Shown piece by piece: positions 7,223 to 16,030 of a stretch of 57,868 bases of DNA. The notes below the pieces were generated by a model that was not told the DNA's origin, searched no databases, and worked only from the letters and a program-made list of their open reading frames with translations. Source of the stretch: Parachlamydiales bacterium (GTDB taxonomy: Bacteria > Chlamydiota > Chlamydiia > Chlamydiales > JABDDJ01); NCBI GenBank assembly GCA_041671045.1, contig JBAZCF010000013.1:1-57868 (forward strand), written 5' to 3'. Every line of letters begins with the position of its first letter. Position 1 is the first letter of the stretch. Made by a program: the position numbers and the translations under genes.

Positions 7223-9547
7223 CTAACTACTGCAACTCAAGCACTCTGCATCTAACGTACACACCTCTTTGAATTTTTTGCGCGATGCCTCGTTCACCGT
7301 AAATTTTATCGGTTCCGAAGCTGCTTTCGTTCTTAAGTAGTACATCCCCGTCTTCAATCCTTTTTTCCATGCGTAAAAGTGCATGGAAGTGAGTTTACTG
7401 AATGTAGGGTTCTCAATAAATAGGTTCAAAGACTGCGACTGGCAGATGTAGGGGCTTCTATCTGCCGCCATGTCGATGATGGCCTTCTGCTTTATTTCCC
7501 ACACTGTCTTATATAACTGCTTCATCTCAAAGGGGATTTCTTCAATATGTTGTATAGATCCATTAGCCAGCAAAATCGCTTGTTTGATGTCTTCATTCCA
7601 CAAGTTCATCTTCACAAGGTCTGCCAGCAGATACTTGTTGATGACAATAAACTCACCTGACAGAACTCTGCGTGTGTATAGATTGGAGGTCAGCGGCTCT
7701 ATGCATTCGGTATTTCCCAATATCTGCGATGTGGATGCTGTAGGCATCAATGCTAGTAGGAGAGAATTTCGTATTCCATGCTCTGCGACCTGTGCTTTAA
7801 GAGCTTCCCAATCCCAACGTGGACCGGGACTGACACCCCACATATCATACTGGAAGATTCCTTCTGATACAGGAGAGCCCGCATAAGTTTCATAAGCACC
7901 TTCTTCACGAGCAAGCTCCATGGAGGCTGTCATCGCCCCAAAATAGATTGTCTCAAAGATATCCTTATTAAGCTGTGCAGCATCTTCAGATTCAAATGGC
8001 ATCCGCAGCAACATAAACACGTCGGCAAGCCCTTGCACTCCTATACCGATAGGACGATGGAGAAGATTTGACTGACGCGCCTCAGCAACGGGGTAATGAT
8101 TCCCTACGATAATCTTATTCAAATTGCGGGTGATAGTTTTAGTGACTTCAAAGAGCTTATGATGATCAAATACACCATTAACAATATATCTTGGAAGTGC
8201 TATCGATGCCAAATTGCATACAGCGATCTCGTCCGGGGAGGTATATTCAACAATTTCAGTACATAAGTTGCTGGATTTGATGGTCCCTAAATTCTGCTGA
8301 TTGGATTTATTGTTGCAGGCATCCTTGTAAACCATATAAGGAGTTCCGGTTTCGATCTGCGCTTCTAAAATCTTTGTCCAAAGTTCCTGTGCTTTCATTG
8401 TCCTTCGGGCTTTTCCTTCTTGCTCATACCGTGTGTACAATGCTTCAAAGGCTTCACCCCAGCAGTCATCTAAGCCTGGAGCTTCATTCGGACAAAAAAG
8501 CGACCACTGTCCATTTTCTTCGATACGTTGCATGAACAGGTCCGGAATCCACAAGGCGGTAAATAGGTCGCGCGTACGCAGTTCCTCTTTGCCGGTATTT
8601 TTACGCAGGTCCAGAAAAGACACAATATCGGCATGCCAAGGCTCGAGGTAGACAGCAAAGGATCCTTTGCGCTTGCCGCCTCCCTGATCTATATACCGGG
8701 CAGTATCGTTATAAACCCTTAACATGGGAATGATTCCATTGGAACTTCCCCCTGTTCCGCAGATATAGGAGCCTGTGGCCCTAACATTATGGATACTTAA
8801 CCCTATGCCCCCGGCAGATTGCGAAATTTTTGCGCACGCTTTTAACGTGTCAAAGATCCCTTCAATGCTATCTTCCTTGATTTGGAGCAATAGGCAAGAC
8901 GACATCTGCGGGTTGGGTGTGCCTGCATTAAACAAGGTAGGTGTGGCATGCACAAAATAACGTTCGCTCATCAAATTATATGTCTCTATAGCTGCCGGTA
9001 TATCTTGTTTATGGATGCCTATAGCTACCCTCATCAGAAGATGCTGGGGACGTTCTACAGTTTTTCCATGCATTTTTAGAAGATATGACCTTTCGAGCGT
9101 TTTAAATCCAAAATAGTTAAAGGCAAAATCCCGGTCGTAGATGATGGCTGCATCAAGTATTTCAGAGTTTTCTTGAATAATAGCATAGACATCGGCTGCT
9201 ATCAGAGGGGCGCTTTTATCTGATTTACCATCTCTGTAGTAATACAAGGCTTCTATCGTTTGTGAAAATGATTTATTGGTATTTTTATGCAGGTTGGATA
9301 TGGCTATTCTTGCTGCCAACAAGGCATAGTCGGGATGTTTGGAAGCTAATGTAGCAGCCACCTCGGCTGCTAGGTTGTCTAATTCCGATGTCGTGACGCC
9401 ATCATAGATGCCTTCGATCACTTTTTTGGCAACTAAGATAGGGTCTACGTGCACTTGGTCTAAGCCATAGCATAAACGCTGGATGCGGGAAGTAACCTTA
9501 TCGAATTTAACTTCTTGCCGTCTTCCGTCTCTTTTTAAGATAAACAT
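7223..9547 (-). CDS. nrdA: Ribonucleoside-diphosphate reductase large subunit NrdA (eukaryote-like class I)
   Basis: The class I R1 subunit of 774 residues, which reduces ribonucleoside diphosphates to deoxyribonucleotides. One N-terminal ATP-cone covers about residues 1-95. The active-site residues fall at the same numbers as in mammalian R1: Cys218 (SSCLLL), Asn427, Cys429 and Glu431 (NLCTEI), and Cys444 (VCNLAS). A Tyr-Tyr pair lies in GMYYLRT, and the C-terminus ends CLSCSS, the CxxC that exchanges with thioredoxin. The sequence resembles eukaryotic R1 more than E. coli NrdA. From memory, Chlamydiaceae NrdA is longer through extra ATP-cones; this one has a single cone. It lies 2 bases after nrdB and shares its cobalamin-riboswitch leader. 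Confidence 0.95.
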   Translation of the reverse strand: MFILKRDGRRQEVKFDKVTSRIQRLCYGLDQVHVDPILVAKKVIEGIYDGVTTSELDNLAAEVAATLASKHPDYALLAARIAISNLHKNTNKSFSQTIEALYYYRDGKSDKSAPLIAADVYAIIQENSEILDAAIIYDRDFAFNYFGFKTLERSYLLKMHGKTVERPQHLLMRVAIGIHKQDIPAAIETYNLMSERYFVHATPTLFNAGTPNPQMSSCLLLQIKEDSIEGIFDTLKACAKISQSAGGIGLSIHNVRATGSYICGTGGSSNGIIPMLRVYNDTARYIDQGGGKRKGSFAVYLEPWHADIVSFLDLRKNTGKEELRTRDLFTALWIPDLFMQRIEENGQWSLFCPNEAPGLDDCWGEAFEALYTRYEQEGKARRTMKAQELWTKILEAQIETGTPYMVYKDACNNKSNQQNLGTIKSSNLCTEIVEYTSPDEIAVCNLASIALPRYIVNGVFDHHKLFEVTKTITRNLNKIIVGNHYPVAEARQSNLLHRPIGIGVQGLADVFMLLRMPFESEDAAQLNKDIFETIYFGAMTASMELAREEGAYETYAGSPVSEGIFQYDMWGVSPGPRWDWEALKAQVAEHGIRNSLLLALMPTASTSQILGNTECIEPLTSNLYTRRVLSGEFIVINKYLLADLVKMNLWNEDIKQAILLANGSIQHIEEIPFEMKQLYKTVWEIKQKAIIDMAADRSPYICQSQSLNLFIENPTFSKLTSMHFYAWKKGLKTGMYYLRTKAASEPIKFTVNEASRKKFKEVCTLDAECLSCSS

Positions 9548-9549
9548 AG

Positions 9550-10530
9550 TTAAAACTCCTCATCCAGAGTAAAGGTGCCATGTTCATTAGCAGAAACAAC
9601 TCCGGATTTTTGATAGTCAGAGACCCTGCGTTCAAAGAAGTTTGTTTTTCCGGTCATAGAGATAAGTTCCATAAAGTCAAAGGGGTTGACAGCATCGAAC
9701 ATTTTATCTACTCCTAATGCGATAAGGAGCCTATCTGCTACAAATGAGATATATTCGCACATCAAGTCGGCATTCATCCCTATCAAACGCACCGGTAGAG
9801 CATCGCGCACAAATTCATACTCCAGCTCAACAGCGCTGCGGATGATCTGTCTGATGGTCTCCGGAGAAAGCTTATTTTCTAGTTGAGAATATACCATGCA
9901 GGCAAAATCGCAGTGCAAACCCTCATCCCTTGAGATCAGTTCATTAGCAAAGCTAAGCCCCGGCATGAGTCCACGTTTTTTAAGCCAGAAGATGGAACAG
10001 AAGCTGCCTGAAAAAAAGATCCCCTCCACTGCAGCAAAAGCTATCAACCTTTCAGCAAAGGTTCCCTTCTCAATCCAACGCAATGCCCACTCGGCTTTTT
10101 TCTGTACGCACGTAACGGTATCGATGGCACGGAAGAGATAGTCTTTCTCTACCGGATCTTTGATATAGGTATCTATTAGGAGGGAGTATGCTTCAGAATG
10201 GATATTTTCTATCATGATCTGGAAACCGTAAAAACAGCGCGCTTCCGGATACTGCACCTCATTCATAAAGTTAGCGGCTAAATTCTCATTGACGATACCG
10301 TCACTTGCTGCAAAGAATGCTAAAACGTGCTTGATAAAATATTTTTCATCTTCATTTAACTTCCTGTCCCAATCCGCAAGATCGGGTGAAAGGTCTATCT
10401 CTTCCGCTGTCCAAAAGCTAGCCTCAGCTTTTTTATACATTTCCCATAATGCATGGTGTGTAATGGGAAAGAGGACGAATCGATCTTTGTTTTCTTCTAA
10501 AATTGGTTCGAGGCGTGTTTGTGCTGTCAT
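9550..10530 (-). CDS. nrdB: Ribonucleoside-diphosphate reductase small subunit NrdB with radical tyrosine
   Basis: The class I R2 subunit of 326 residues, which holds the diiron-tyrosyl radical cofactor. Metal ligands are visible as Asp77 (AASDGIVNEN), Glu108 and His111 (IENIHSE), then Glu in AAVEGIFF and Glu and His in RDEGLHCDF. The residue four after His111 is Tyr115 (HSEAYSLLI), the radical tyrosine, so this is class Ia. Chlamydia trachomatis has Phe at this site (class Ic). The C-terminal tail ends FTLDEEF, the peptide that docks on R1. The start at 10530 follows AGGG at good spacing; an in-frame ATG at 10560 is less likely. A cobalamin riboswitch precedes it on the same strand. Confidence 0.95.
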   Translation of the reverse strand: MTAQTRLEPILEENKDRFVLFPITHHALWEMYKKAEASFWTAEEIDLSPDLADWDRKLNEDEKYFIKHVLAFFAASDGIVNENLAANFMNEVQYPEARCFYGFQIMIENIHSEAYSLLIDTYIKDPVEKDYLFRAIDTVTCVQKKAEWALRWIEKGTFAERLIAFAAVEGIFFSGSFCSIFWLKKRGLMPGLSFANELISRDEGLHCDFACMVYSQLENKLSPETIRQIIRSAVELEYEFVRDALPVRLIGMNADLMCEYISFVADRLLIALGVDKMFDAVNPFDFMELISMTGKTNFFERRVSDYQKSGVVSANEHGTFTLDEEF

Positions 10531-10565
10531 AGGAAAAATCCCTAAAAAAAATGAAATCATAAACG

Positions 10566-10585
10566 CCGCAAGTTACAAAACTTGC
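10566..10585 (-). promoter_or_regulatory. Hairpin in the nrdB leader
   Basis: A perfect 8-bp inverted repeat (CGCAAGTT with AACTTGCG) around a 4-base loop lies 36 bases ahead of the nrdB start, in the leader downstream of the cobalamin aptamer. A T-run follows, but only after a 15-base gap. It may be the expression platform or a weak terminator. The role is inferred from its place. Confidence 0.4.
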
Positions 10586-10703
10586 GTAAAAATTCGTTTA
10601 AATTCGAGTAGGGAAAAAATATTCGCGCATTGGAGAGTATTCTTCCCATCCTGCCTTTAACGAGACAGTTCACCTAAACAATGTTTAGATGTGATGAGTA
10701 AGA

Positions 10704-10872
10704 TAAAGCAGGTCTTCTGACTCCGAGATCATCCTTCAGTCTAGCCTTCCCGCTTTTAAGCAGTGGCATAAGATTTTGACTGTCGTCACTCGTTACAGCG
10801 GCGTCACCGCACGGGATTCACACCCGTTTCCCTATTCTCCCATAACCTTAGTTACAGGCACTTTACCTTCTA
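10704..10872 (-). promoter_or_regulatory. Cobalamin riboswitch ahead of nrdB-nrdA
   Basis: Read on the minus strand, this leader carries the conserved blocks of the adenosylcobalamin aptamer in order. They are AATAGGGAA, GGGTGTGAATCCC, CGCTGTAACGAGTGACGA, CCACTG, CGGGAAGG, and the B12 box GAGTCAGAAGACCTGC (10707-10722). The gene next downstream on this strand is nrdB, about 175 bases away. Binding of coenzyme B12 normally shuts the downstream gene off. The arrangement therefore predicts repression of the class Ia reductase when B12 is present, as known where a B12-dependent class II reductase takes over. The aptamer is clear; the off-mechanism is not. Confidence 0.92.
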
Positions 10873-10930
10873 GCAACCACAACATGTTGTGATTTCCGTT
10901 TAAATATCTACACGATTTAGTAAATATGGC

Positions 10931-10956
10931 ACAAACTATTTTTTTATCTAGTTTGT
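10931..10956 (-). terminator. Hairpin across the end of the MBL/rhodanese gene
   Basis: An 8-bp inverted repeat (ACAAACTA with TAGTTTGT) and a 10-base A/T loop span the stop codon of the MBL/rhodanese gene. It could end its transcript before the nrd leader. No T-run follows, so support is modest. Confidence 0.35.
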
Positions 10957-12222
10957 CATGACTCCAAAGATTGCAGAAACTTGTCTGAAATCTCGGTTCT
11001 GTAGAAAAGAAGCCCCTATAGAAGCGCGATGGCCTGAATGGCACATCACGATGATGGGCTTATCTTGCGGCACTTCTTCCACACGCGACGGTAACTCATT
11101 CAGAGGGATATGCAAAGCCCCTGCAACGGGAGTTTCCTTCACCTCATTATTACTACGGACATCCAACAATACTGCCCCTTTAGGGAAATGCCTCACTACA
11201 GCTGGCCCCAGGACTGTCAGGCTATCAAACGGCCCTTCGTGCTCTTCCTTCCATAATTTACCATAAATGGGCGCATCCATACCTACCAGATGCAAAGCCT
11301 CGCTCGCTTCGTTAATAGTAGGTTTATCATTTGCAATTAACATTAAGGGTCTATCAAAGGGCAATAAGACAGGAGCCCATTGTATGAAGGAAGGCCCAAA
11401 ACCGATGTTGATGGATCCCGGAATATGCTTTTCAGCGAACTCTTCCTTTGAACGCAAATCGACGATCACCGCATTATTATGTGCTTCGGCCACTTCTGCT
11501 AAGCTCTGGGCTGCATTGATCCTTTTCATTCTAGAAAAATATGCCGGTGCTTTAGGCATATCTTTTAATACAAATCGTACCCATTCATCTTTGGGCAATG
11601 GCTGCAGATAGGGATTATGGATACGTTCATTTTTTATAGTTGTGGAGGCCTCAGTGCTAATGCCCTTCCCGCACAATGAGCCTGCGCCATGGGCAGGCCA
11701 AACTTGTATATTTTCATCCAGCTGAGGAAGTACCTCGAAAATACTGTGATATAGTTGGGAAGCTAAATCTGCTATTGCCTGCTCGCCTAAAAGATCTGGA
11801 CGCCCCACACTGCCGACAAAAAGGAAGTCACCCGTAAAAGCATGCGTCGGGTTGCCTTCTTTAAGAAGGATCCACATCAGATGCTCGGGTGTATGCCCCG
11901 GAGTATGCCATGCTTGTAACGTATACGAACCTAACTCAATATTCTGGCGGTCTTTAACATTGCCTACAGCACTGCCTTCACTTGAACGGTAGACTGCAGC
12001 TTTATTCTCTAAGGCTGCGGACAGATCTTCAGATCCTGAAATAAAATCTGCATGGATATGTGTTTCTAAAATAGCAACGATCTGCGCATCTGCCTTTGCA
12101 GCTATTTTAAGGATGGGCTGGATAGCGCGCGAAGGATCAATGACGGCTGCACGCCGGGTCGTAGGATCCACAATCACATAAGTATTTAGGGCAATGCCCG
12201 GAACAATAATGCGGTAAATCAT
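10948..12222 (-). CDS. Metallo-beta-lactamase/rhodanese fusion (persulfide-dioxygenase-like)
   Basis: A 424-residue protein with three parts. An N-terminal metallo-beta-lactamase fold (residues about 1-200) has the iron site motif ETHIHADFISG and HTPGHTPEH, as in ETHE1-type persulfide dioxygenases. A first rhodanese domain lacks the active cysteine. A second rhodanese carries it in VMCHSGHRAS. Such proteins oxidise glutathione persulfide and move sulfane sulfur. The last domain stops at FGVMTN, just where relatives continue through a GGM-x-x-W helix, so the C-terminus is about 10-20 residues short. The start at 12222 overlaps the upstream gene's stop (ATGA) and is preferred over 12285. No sulfur-metabolism neighbour is visible. 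Confidence 0.85.
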   Translation of the reverse strand: MIYRIIVPGIALNTYVIVDPTTRRAAVIDPSRAIQPILKIAAKADAQIVAILETHIHADFISGSEDLSAALENKAAVYRSSEGSAVGNVKDRQNIELGSYTLQAWHTPGHTPEHLMWILLKEGNPTHAFTGDFLFVGSVGRPDLLGEQAIADLASQLYHSIFEVLPQLDENIQVWPAHGAGSLCGKGISTEASTTIKNERIHNPYLQPLPKDEWVRFVLKDMPKAPAYFSRMKRINAAQSLAEVAEAHNNAVIVDLRSKEEFAEKHIPGSINIGFGPSFIQWAPVLLPFDRPLMLIANDKPTINEASEALHLVGMDAPIYGKLWKEEHEGPFDSLTVLGPAVVRHFPKGAVLLDVRSNNEVKETPVAGALHIPLNELPSRVEEVPQDKPIIVMCHSGHRASIGASFLQNRDFRQVSAIFGVMTN

Positions 12223-12884
12223 ACAACGTAGTGAAGTATAGCAAAATAATGACACATACTGCCTCCTATGACAAACATATGCCAAATGGCATGATGGAAT
12301 ACAGGTTTCTCAAGTACATAAATAATAGCCCCAAAGGAATAGGATAATCCCCCTGCTACGATCAGATATAATCCTTCCATAGGCATCGCTTCAATAAAAG
12401 CCTCGGATGCAATCACTATCATCCAGCCCATCCCTAAATAGAACAATGTCGAAAGGATAGGCCATTTGTCTATAAAAAATATTTTAAAGAGTATCCCGAC
12501 AAAAGCAAGAGACCAAACAATAGAAAAGAGTGTCCAACCCCAGGTTTCGCTTAGGGTAACCAGCGCGAACGGAGTGTAGGTCCCGGCTATTAATGCATAG
12601 ATGGCGCAATGATCCACGATTTTCAGAGTTTGTTTAGTTTTAGGATCTTGCATTCCATGATAGAAAGTTGACGCAGCATAAAGGATAATCAAAGTACTCC
12701 CGAAAACTGTCGCACTGCAAATCTTGCAGATGTCTTCAGATATTAACGCGGCGGAGAGCAGCCACCCTAGACCTAATATACTTAAAAGTAATCCTAAACC
12801 GTGAGTAAGAGTATTGGCTACTTCTTCAATATTAATAGATGCTGGCATGGCAAGCGATGAGTCCATTGTATCTTCTATTTCCAT
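12219..12884 (-). CDS. Hemolysin-III family membrane protein (YqfA/TrhA type)
   Basis: A 221-residue integral membrane protein with about seven hydrophobic segments. It shows the PAQR/hemolysin-III marks: EEVANTLTHGLGLLLS near residue 20, ASTFYHGM near residue 75, DHCAIYALIAGTYTPFAL near 95, and a late histidine cluster (KPVFHHAIWHMFVIGGS). The conserved Ser/His/Asp set probably binds zinc. In other bacteria the family affects membrane homeostasis; the hemolysin name is historical. Its stop overlaps the start of the MBL/rhodanese gene by 4 bases, so the two are co-translated. The family assignment is sound; the function here is unknown. Confidence 0.85.
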   Translation of the reverse strand: MEIEDTMDSSLAMPASINIEEVANTLTHGLGLLLSILGLGWLLSAALISEDICKICSATVFGSTLIILYAASTFYHGMQDPKTKQTLKIVDHCAIYALIAGTYTPFALVTLSETWGWTLFSIVWSLAFVGILFKIFFIDKWPILSTLFYLGMGWMIVIASEAFIEAMPMEGLYLIVAGGLSYSFGAIIYVLEKPVFHHAIWHMFVIGGSMCHYFAILHYVV

Positions 12885-12957
12885 ATCCTTCTCCCTAACT
12901 CGTTAAACTCAAAATAGGCTTTTCATTGTATTTCTGTAAAAAATAAATTTTTTTGTT

Positions 12958-12963
12958 TATAAT
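12958..12963 (+). promoter_or_regulatory. Possible -10 box (TATAAT) ahead of the beta-oxidation operon
   Basis: A perfect TATAAT lies 30 bases ahead of the GTG start of the acyl-CoA ligase, in an AT-rich divergent region. No good -35 box is seen at 17-base spacing. GAGGA at 12981-12985 is the ribosome site that fixes the start. Confidence 0.35.
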
Positions 12964-12992
12964 CAAATAAAGCCTAGCCTGAGGATTTTACC

Positions 12993-14753
12993 GTGAAACC
13001 ACAATACACAATCGGTGAACTTTTAACTTTCATTGAAGAAAATTACTCCAATCCCAAAGCTCTTGTAAGTTATGAGCATGAATCTTGGCATGCCTACTCT
13101 ACAGAGCAAATGCTAGAGGAAATTAAGTATATAGCTCTAGGATTAAAATCGCTAGGCATAGAAAAGGGCACTTTCGTAGGGTTAATTGCTCCTTCCAGTG
13201 CCCGATGGACTATGATAGACCTTGCCATCATGTCTATAGGAGCTGTATCGGTCGGCCTTTTCTTGAATGTTTCAGAAGAAAACTTCCGCTACGAAGTAGA
13301 ACTGGCAGAAATCAAAACCATCTTTGTCGAAGGAAGCGATGCCTGGCTGCGGCATGACCACTGCAAAGACCACTTTAATCTCACTATTGCCCTCGATGAC
13401 GAACCGCAGGGTGAAAAGACCATAACTTATCAGGCTCTTCTTGCTCGTGGTCGCGAATTATATGATGTGGAACCTGACCTTTTTAAAAGTCTCCTTCAAA
13501 GCCACACTCCCGATACTGTCGCTGCTGTAATTTTCACCAGCGGAAGCACCGGTACCCCTAAAGGCGCAGTCCACACCCATCAAAGCCTTATTTCCTTATT
13601 CTATAATGACTCGCTGCAGTGGGATTCCAAAAATGACATTTATCTTTCCATCCTTCCCTTAGCCCATATTCTTGCCCGCAGCGTCAGTTTCATTATGGTC
13701 ATGTGGGGCATCAGCATTTATTATTATAATGACCTGAAAAATCTGGGCGTCGCCTGTCGGGAAGTACACCCTACTGTGATGGTCGTTGTTCCCCGCCTCC
13801 TGGAAAAAGTTTACAGTAAAATGGTTGCCAATGTGGAAGCCGCCGGCTACCTCAAACGCACCATCGGCGAGTGGGCATTTGACCTTGCCAATCAAGAAAC
13901 AGAGACTACCTGGAAACATCTTTTCCACGGATTGGCCGATAAGCTCGTCTATTCGCATCTTAGGGAAGCATTAGGTGGAAAACTCCGCCTTGTCATAAGC
14001 GGTGGGGCCGCATTAGACCCGCACCTGAACCACTTTTTAGGCGATATCGGGATTGCGATTAATGAAGGTTGGGGTTTGACCGAAGCGTGTCCTGTCTGCG
14101 TAAATCCAATTGGAAAGACGAAGTTAGGCAGTATCGGCACCCTCGTCGAGGGAATGGAAATCATGATCAGCCCTATCGGCGAGATACTCATCCGCGGACC
14201 GCTCGTCATGAAAGAATATTTAAAAAATCCTGAGGCTACAGCGCAAGCCATCGACGCCGAAGGCTGGCTGCATACAGGGGATAAAGGAACGATCGACGAA
14301 GAAGGCTATGCCTTCATCATCGGACGCTTGAAAGAGCTGATCAAAACCTCCAACGGTGAAATGATCGCCCCTGTCCCCATTGAGCATGCCTTAACTAAAG
14401 CACCTTTTATTGAAACGGCAATTATCATCGCTGAGAGAAGGAAATTCGTCTCTGCCCTACTTGTTCCCAACTTTGAATATCTGCATGGCCTCAAAAACAA
14501 TAAAAATATGAGCAACCTTTCCGACGAGGATTTTCTAAATAGCAGCTACATCAAATCTGAGATGGAACAGCTTCTGAACAAAATGAACCAAACGCTAAAC
14601 CACTGGGAGCAAATCCACGCCTACAGATTCATCATGCATCCTTTAAGCATTGAAAATGGCGAACTCACCCCTTCCATGAAAATCATTCGAGAAACTATAG
14701 AGAAAAACTACAAATCCTTAATCGACTCGATCTATCAAGAGGAAAAAAAATGA
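12993..14753 (+). CDS. Long-chain fatty-acid-CoA ligase (AMP-dependent)
   Basis: A 586-residue adenylate-forming enzyme that activates fatty acids to acyl-CoA with ATP. The P-loop-like motif IFTSGSTGTPKGAVHTH is near residue 180, GWGLTEACP near 360, and GWLHTGDKG with the ATP-binding aspartate near 425. The gate motif GRLKELIKTSNGE follows. The length and the order of motifs match long-chain ligases (FadD/FAA1 type). It starts with GTG 8 bases after GAGGA. It overlaps the thiolase by 4 bases (ATGA), opening a beta-oxidation operon. Activation of host-derived fatty acids is the natural role. Chain-length preference cannot be read from the sequence. Confidence 0.9.
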   Translation: MKPQYTIGELLTFIEENYSNPKALVSYEHESWHAYSTEQMLEEIKYIALGLKSLGIEKGTFVGLIAPSSARWTMIDLAIMSIGAVSVGLFLNVSEENFRYEVELAEIKTIFVEGSDAWLRHDHCKDHFNLTIALDDEPQGEKTITYQALLARGRELYDVEPDLFKSLLQSHTPDTVAAVIFTSGSTGTPKGAVHTHQSLISLFYNDSLQWDSKNDIYLSILPLAHILARSVSFIMVMWGISIYYYNDLKNLGVACREVHPTVMVVVPRLLEKVYSKMVANVEAAGYLKRTIGEWAFDLANQETETTWKHLFHGLADKLVYSHLREALGGKLRLVISGGAALDPHLNHFLGDIGIAINEGWGLTEACPVCVNPIGKTKLGSIGTLVEGMEIMISPIGEILIRGPLVMKEYLKNPEATAQAIDAEGWLHTGDKGTIDEEGYAFIIGRLKELIKTSNGEMIAPVPIEHALTKAPFIETAIIIAERRKFVSALLVPNFEYLHGLKNNKNMSNLSDEDFLNSSYIKSEMEQLLNKMNQTLNHWEQIHAYRFIMHPLSIENGELTPSMKIIRETIEKNYKSLIDSIYQEEKK

Positions 14754-16030
14754 GAAAACGGATTGCAATAGTCAGCGGCGTACGCACCCCTTTTTGCAAA
14801 GGCGGCGGAGTGCTAAGGGATATGCTAGCAGACGATCTGGGCGCATATGCCGTAAAAGAAGTCTATAGCAGAACGCCTATAGATCCCAACTTGATAGACG
14901 AAGTTATCATAGGAAACGTCCTCCAGCCTGTCCATGCGACAAATATCGCACGCGTCATTGCTGTCAAAGCCGGCCTCTCACAAAAAATCCCTGCCTACAC
15001 CGTCAACCGTAACTGCGCATCCGGAATGGAAGCTGTCACTACGGGAGCCGATAAAATTCTTTTGGAACAGGCAGAAATCATCCTCGCCGGCGGCGTAGAA
15101 TCGATGAGCAACTTTCCTATCCTCTTCTCGCCACGCATGCGCGACTTCCTGCAAAATTTGAGCAAAGCCAAGGGGTGGCAAGGTAAGCTTAAAAGCCTGC
15201 TAGCCTTTAGACCCTCCCTATTTAAACCTGTTATCCCTGACATCTCCGACCCTTTATGCGGACTATCTATGGGACAAACTGCCGAGATCCTCACCCGCGA
15301 ATTCCAGATCACGCGGTTAGAGCAGGATAAATTTGCTATGGAAAGCCACCTCAGGGCTTCCAAAGCAACGAAAGATGGGCGGTTTACCGAAGAGATCATC
15401 CCTATCCCTCTGCCACCAGACTACAAAAAAATCCAGACTATCGATGAAGGTCCACGCGATAACCAAACCCTAGAATCGCTGCTTAAGCTTAAACCTGTCT
15501 TCGACCCCCTTACAGGCACTGTCACAGCAGGTAACTCCAGCCCCATCACCGACGGTGCAGCAGCAGTCATTCTGATGTCGGAAGAAAAAGCCAAAGAACT
15601 TAACCTTAAACCACTAGGTTACATCCTTGACCATGCTGCTGCAGGTGTTGACCCCAGCCGCATGGGTATCGGCCCTGTCTACGCGACAAGCCTCCTCCTA
15701 GCTAAAACCGGCTTCACTCTAGATCAAATCGACCTTATCGAGATCAATGAAGCCTTCGCAGGACAAGTTCTCGCCGTCGTCAAAGCCTTCGCTTCGGACG
15801 AATTCGCCCGCAAAAACCTCAATAGAGATAAAGCCCTCGGTACCATCGACTTAGATAAACTCAATGTCAACGGCGGCGCCATTGCCCTCGGCCACCCTCT
15901 CGGTGCTTCCGGAACACGATTGATACTTACATTACTGCTCGAACTCAAAAAACGGAACAAGCGCTATGGTCTCGCCACTCTATGTATCGGCGGCGGCCAA
16001 GGCCAAGCATGCTTGCTGGAGGTAGAATAA
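14750..16030 (+). CDS. fadI: Acetyl-CoA acyltransferase (3-ketoacyl-CoA thiolase)
   Basis: A 426-residue thiolase that cleaves 3-ketoacyl-CoA in the last step of beta-oxidation. The nucleophilic cysteine is in VNRNCASGMEA near residue 90. GNSSPITDGAAA, the GHPLGASGTR histidine motif and the CIGGGQGQA second cysteine are all present. The FadI-type length (E. coli FadI 436) and the thiolase-then-FadJ order suggest a FadI-like trifunctional-complex beta subunit. It overlaps the ligase by 4 bases, and its stop shares one base with the next start. The symbol is given by analogy of order and length. Confidence 0.88.
   Translation: MRKRIAIVSGVRTPFCKGGGVLRDMLADDLGAYAVKEVYSRTPIDPNLIDEVIIGNVLQPVHATNIARVIAVKAGLSQKIPAYTVNRNCASGMEAVTTGADKILLEQAEIILAGGVESMSNFPILFSPRMRDFLQNLSKAKGWQGKLKSLLAFRPSLFKPVIPDISDPLCGLSMGQTAEILTREFQITRLEQDKFAMESHLRASKATKDGRFTEEIIPIPLPPDYKKIQTIDEGPRDNQTLESLLKLKPVFDPLTGTVTAGNSSPITDGAAAVILMSEEKAKELNLKPLGYILDHAAAGVDPSRMGIGPVYATSLLLAKTGFTLDQIDLIEINEAFAGQVLAVVKAFASDEFARKNLNRDKALGTIDLDKLNVNGGAIALGHPLGASGTRLILTLLLELKKRNKRYGLATLCIGGGQGQACLLEVE

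Noticed and set aside
10832..11044. 70-residue open frame on the minus strand
   Set aside because: It overlaps the cobalamin aptamer and the end of the MBL/rhodanese gene in another frame; the RNA structure explains the region better.
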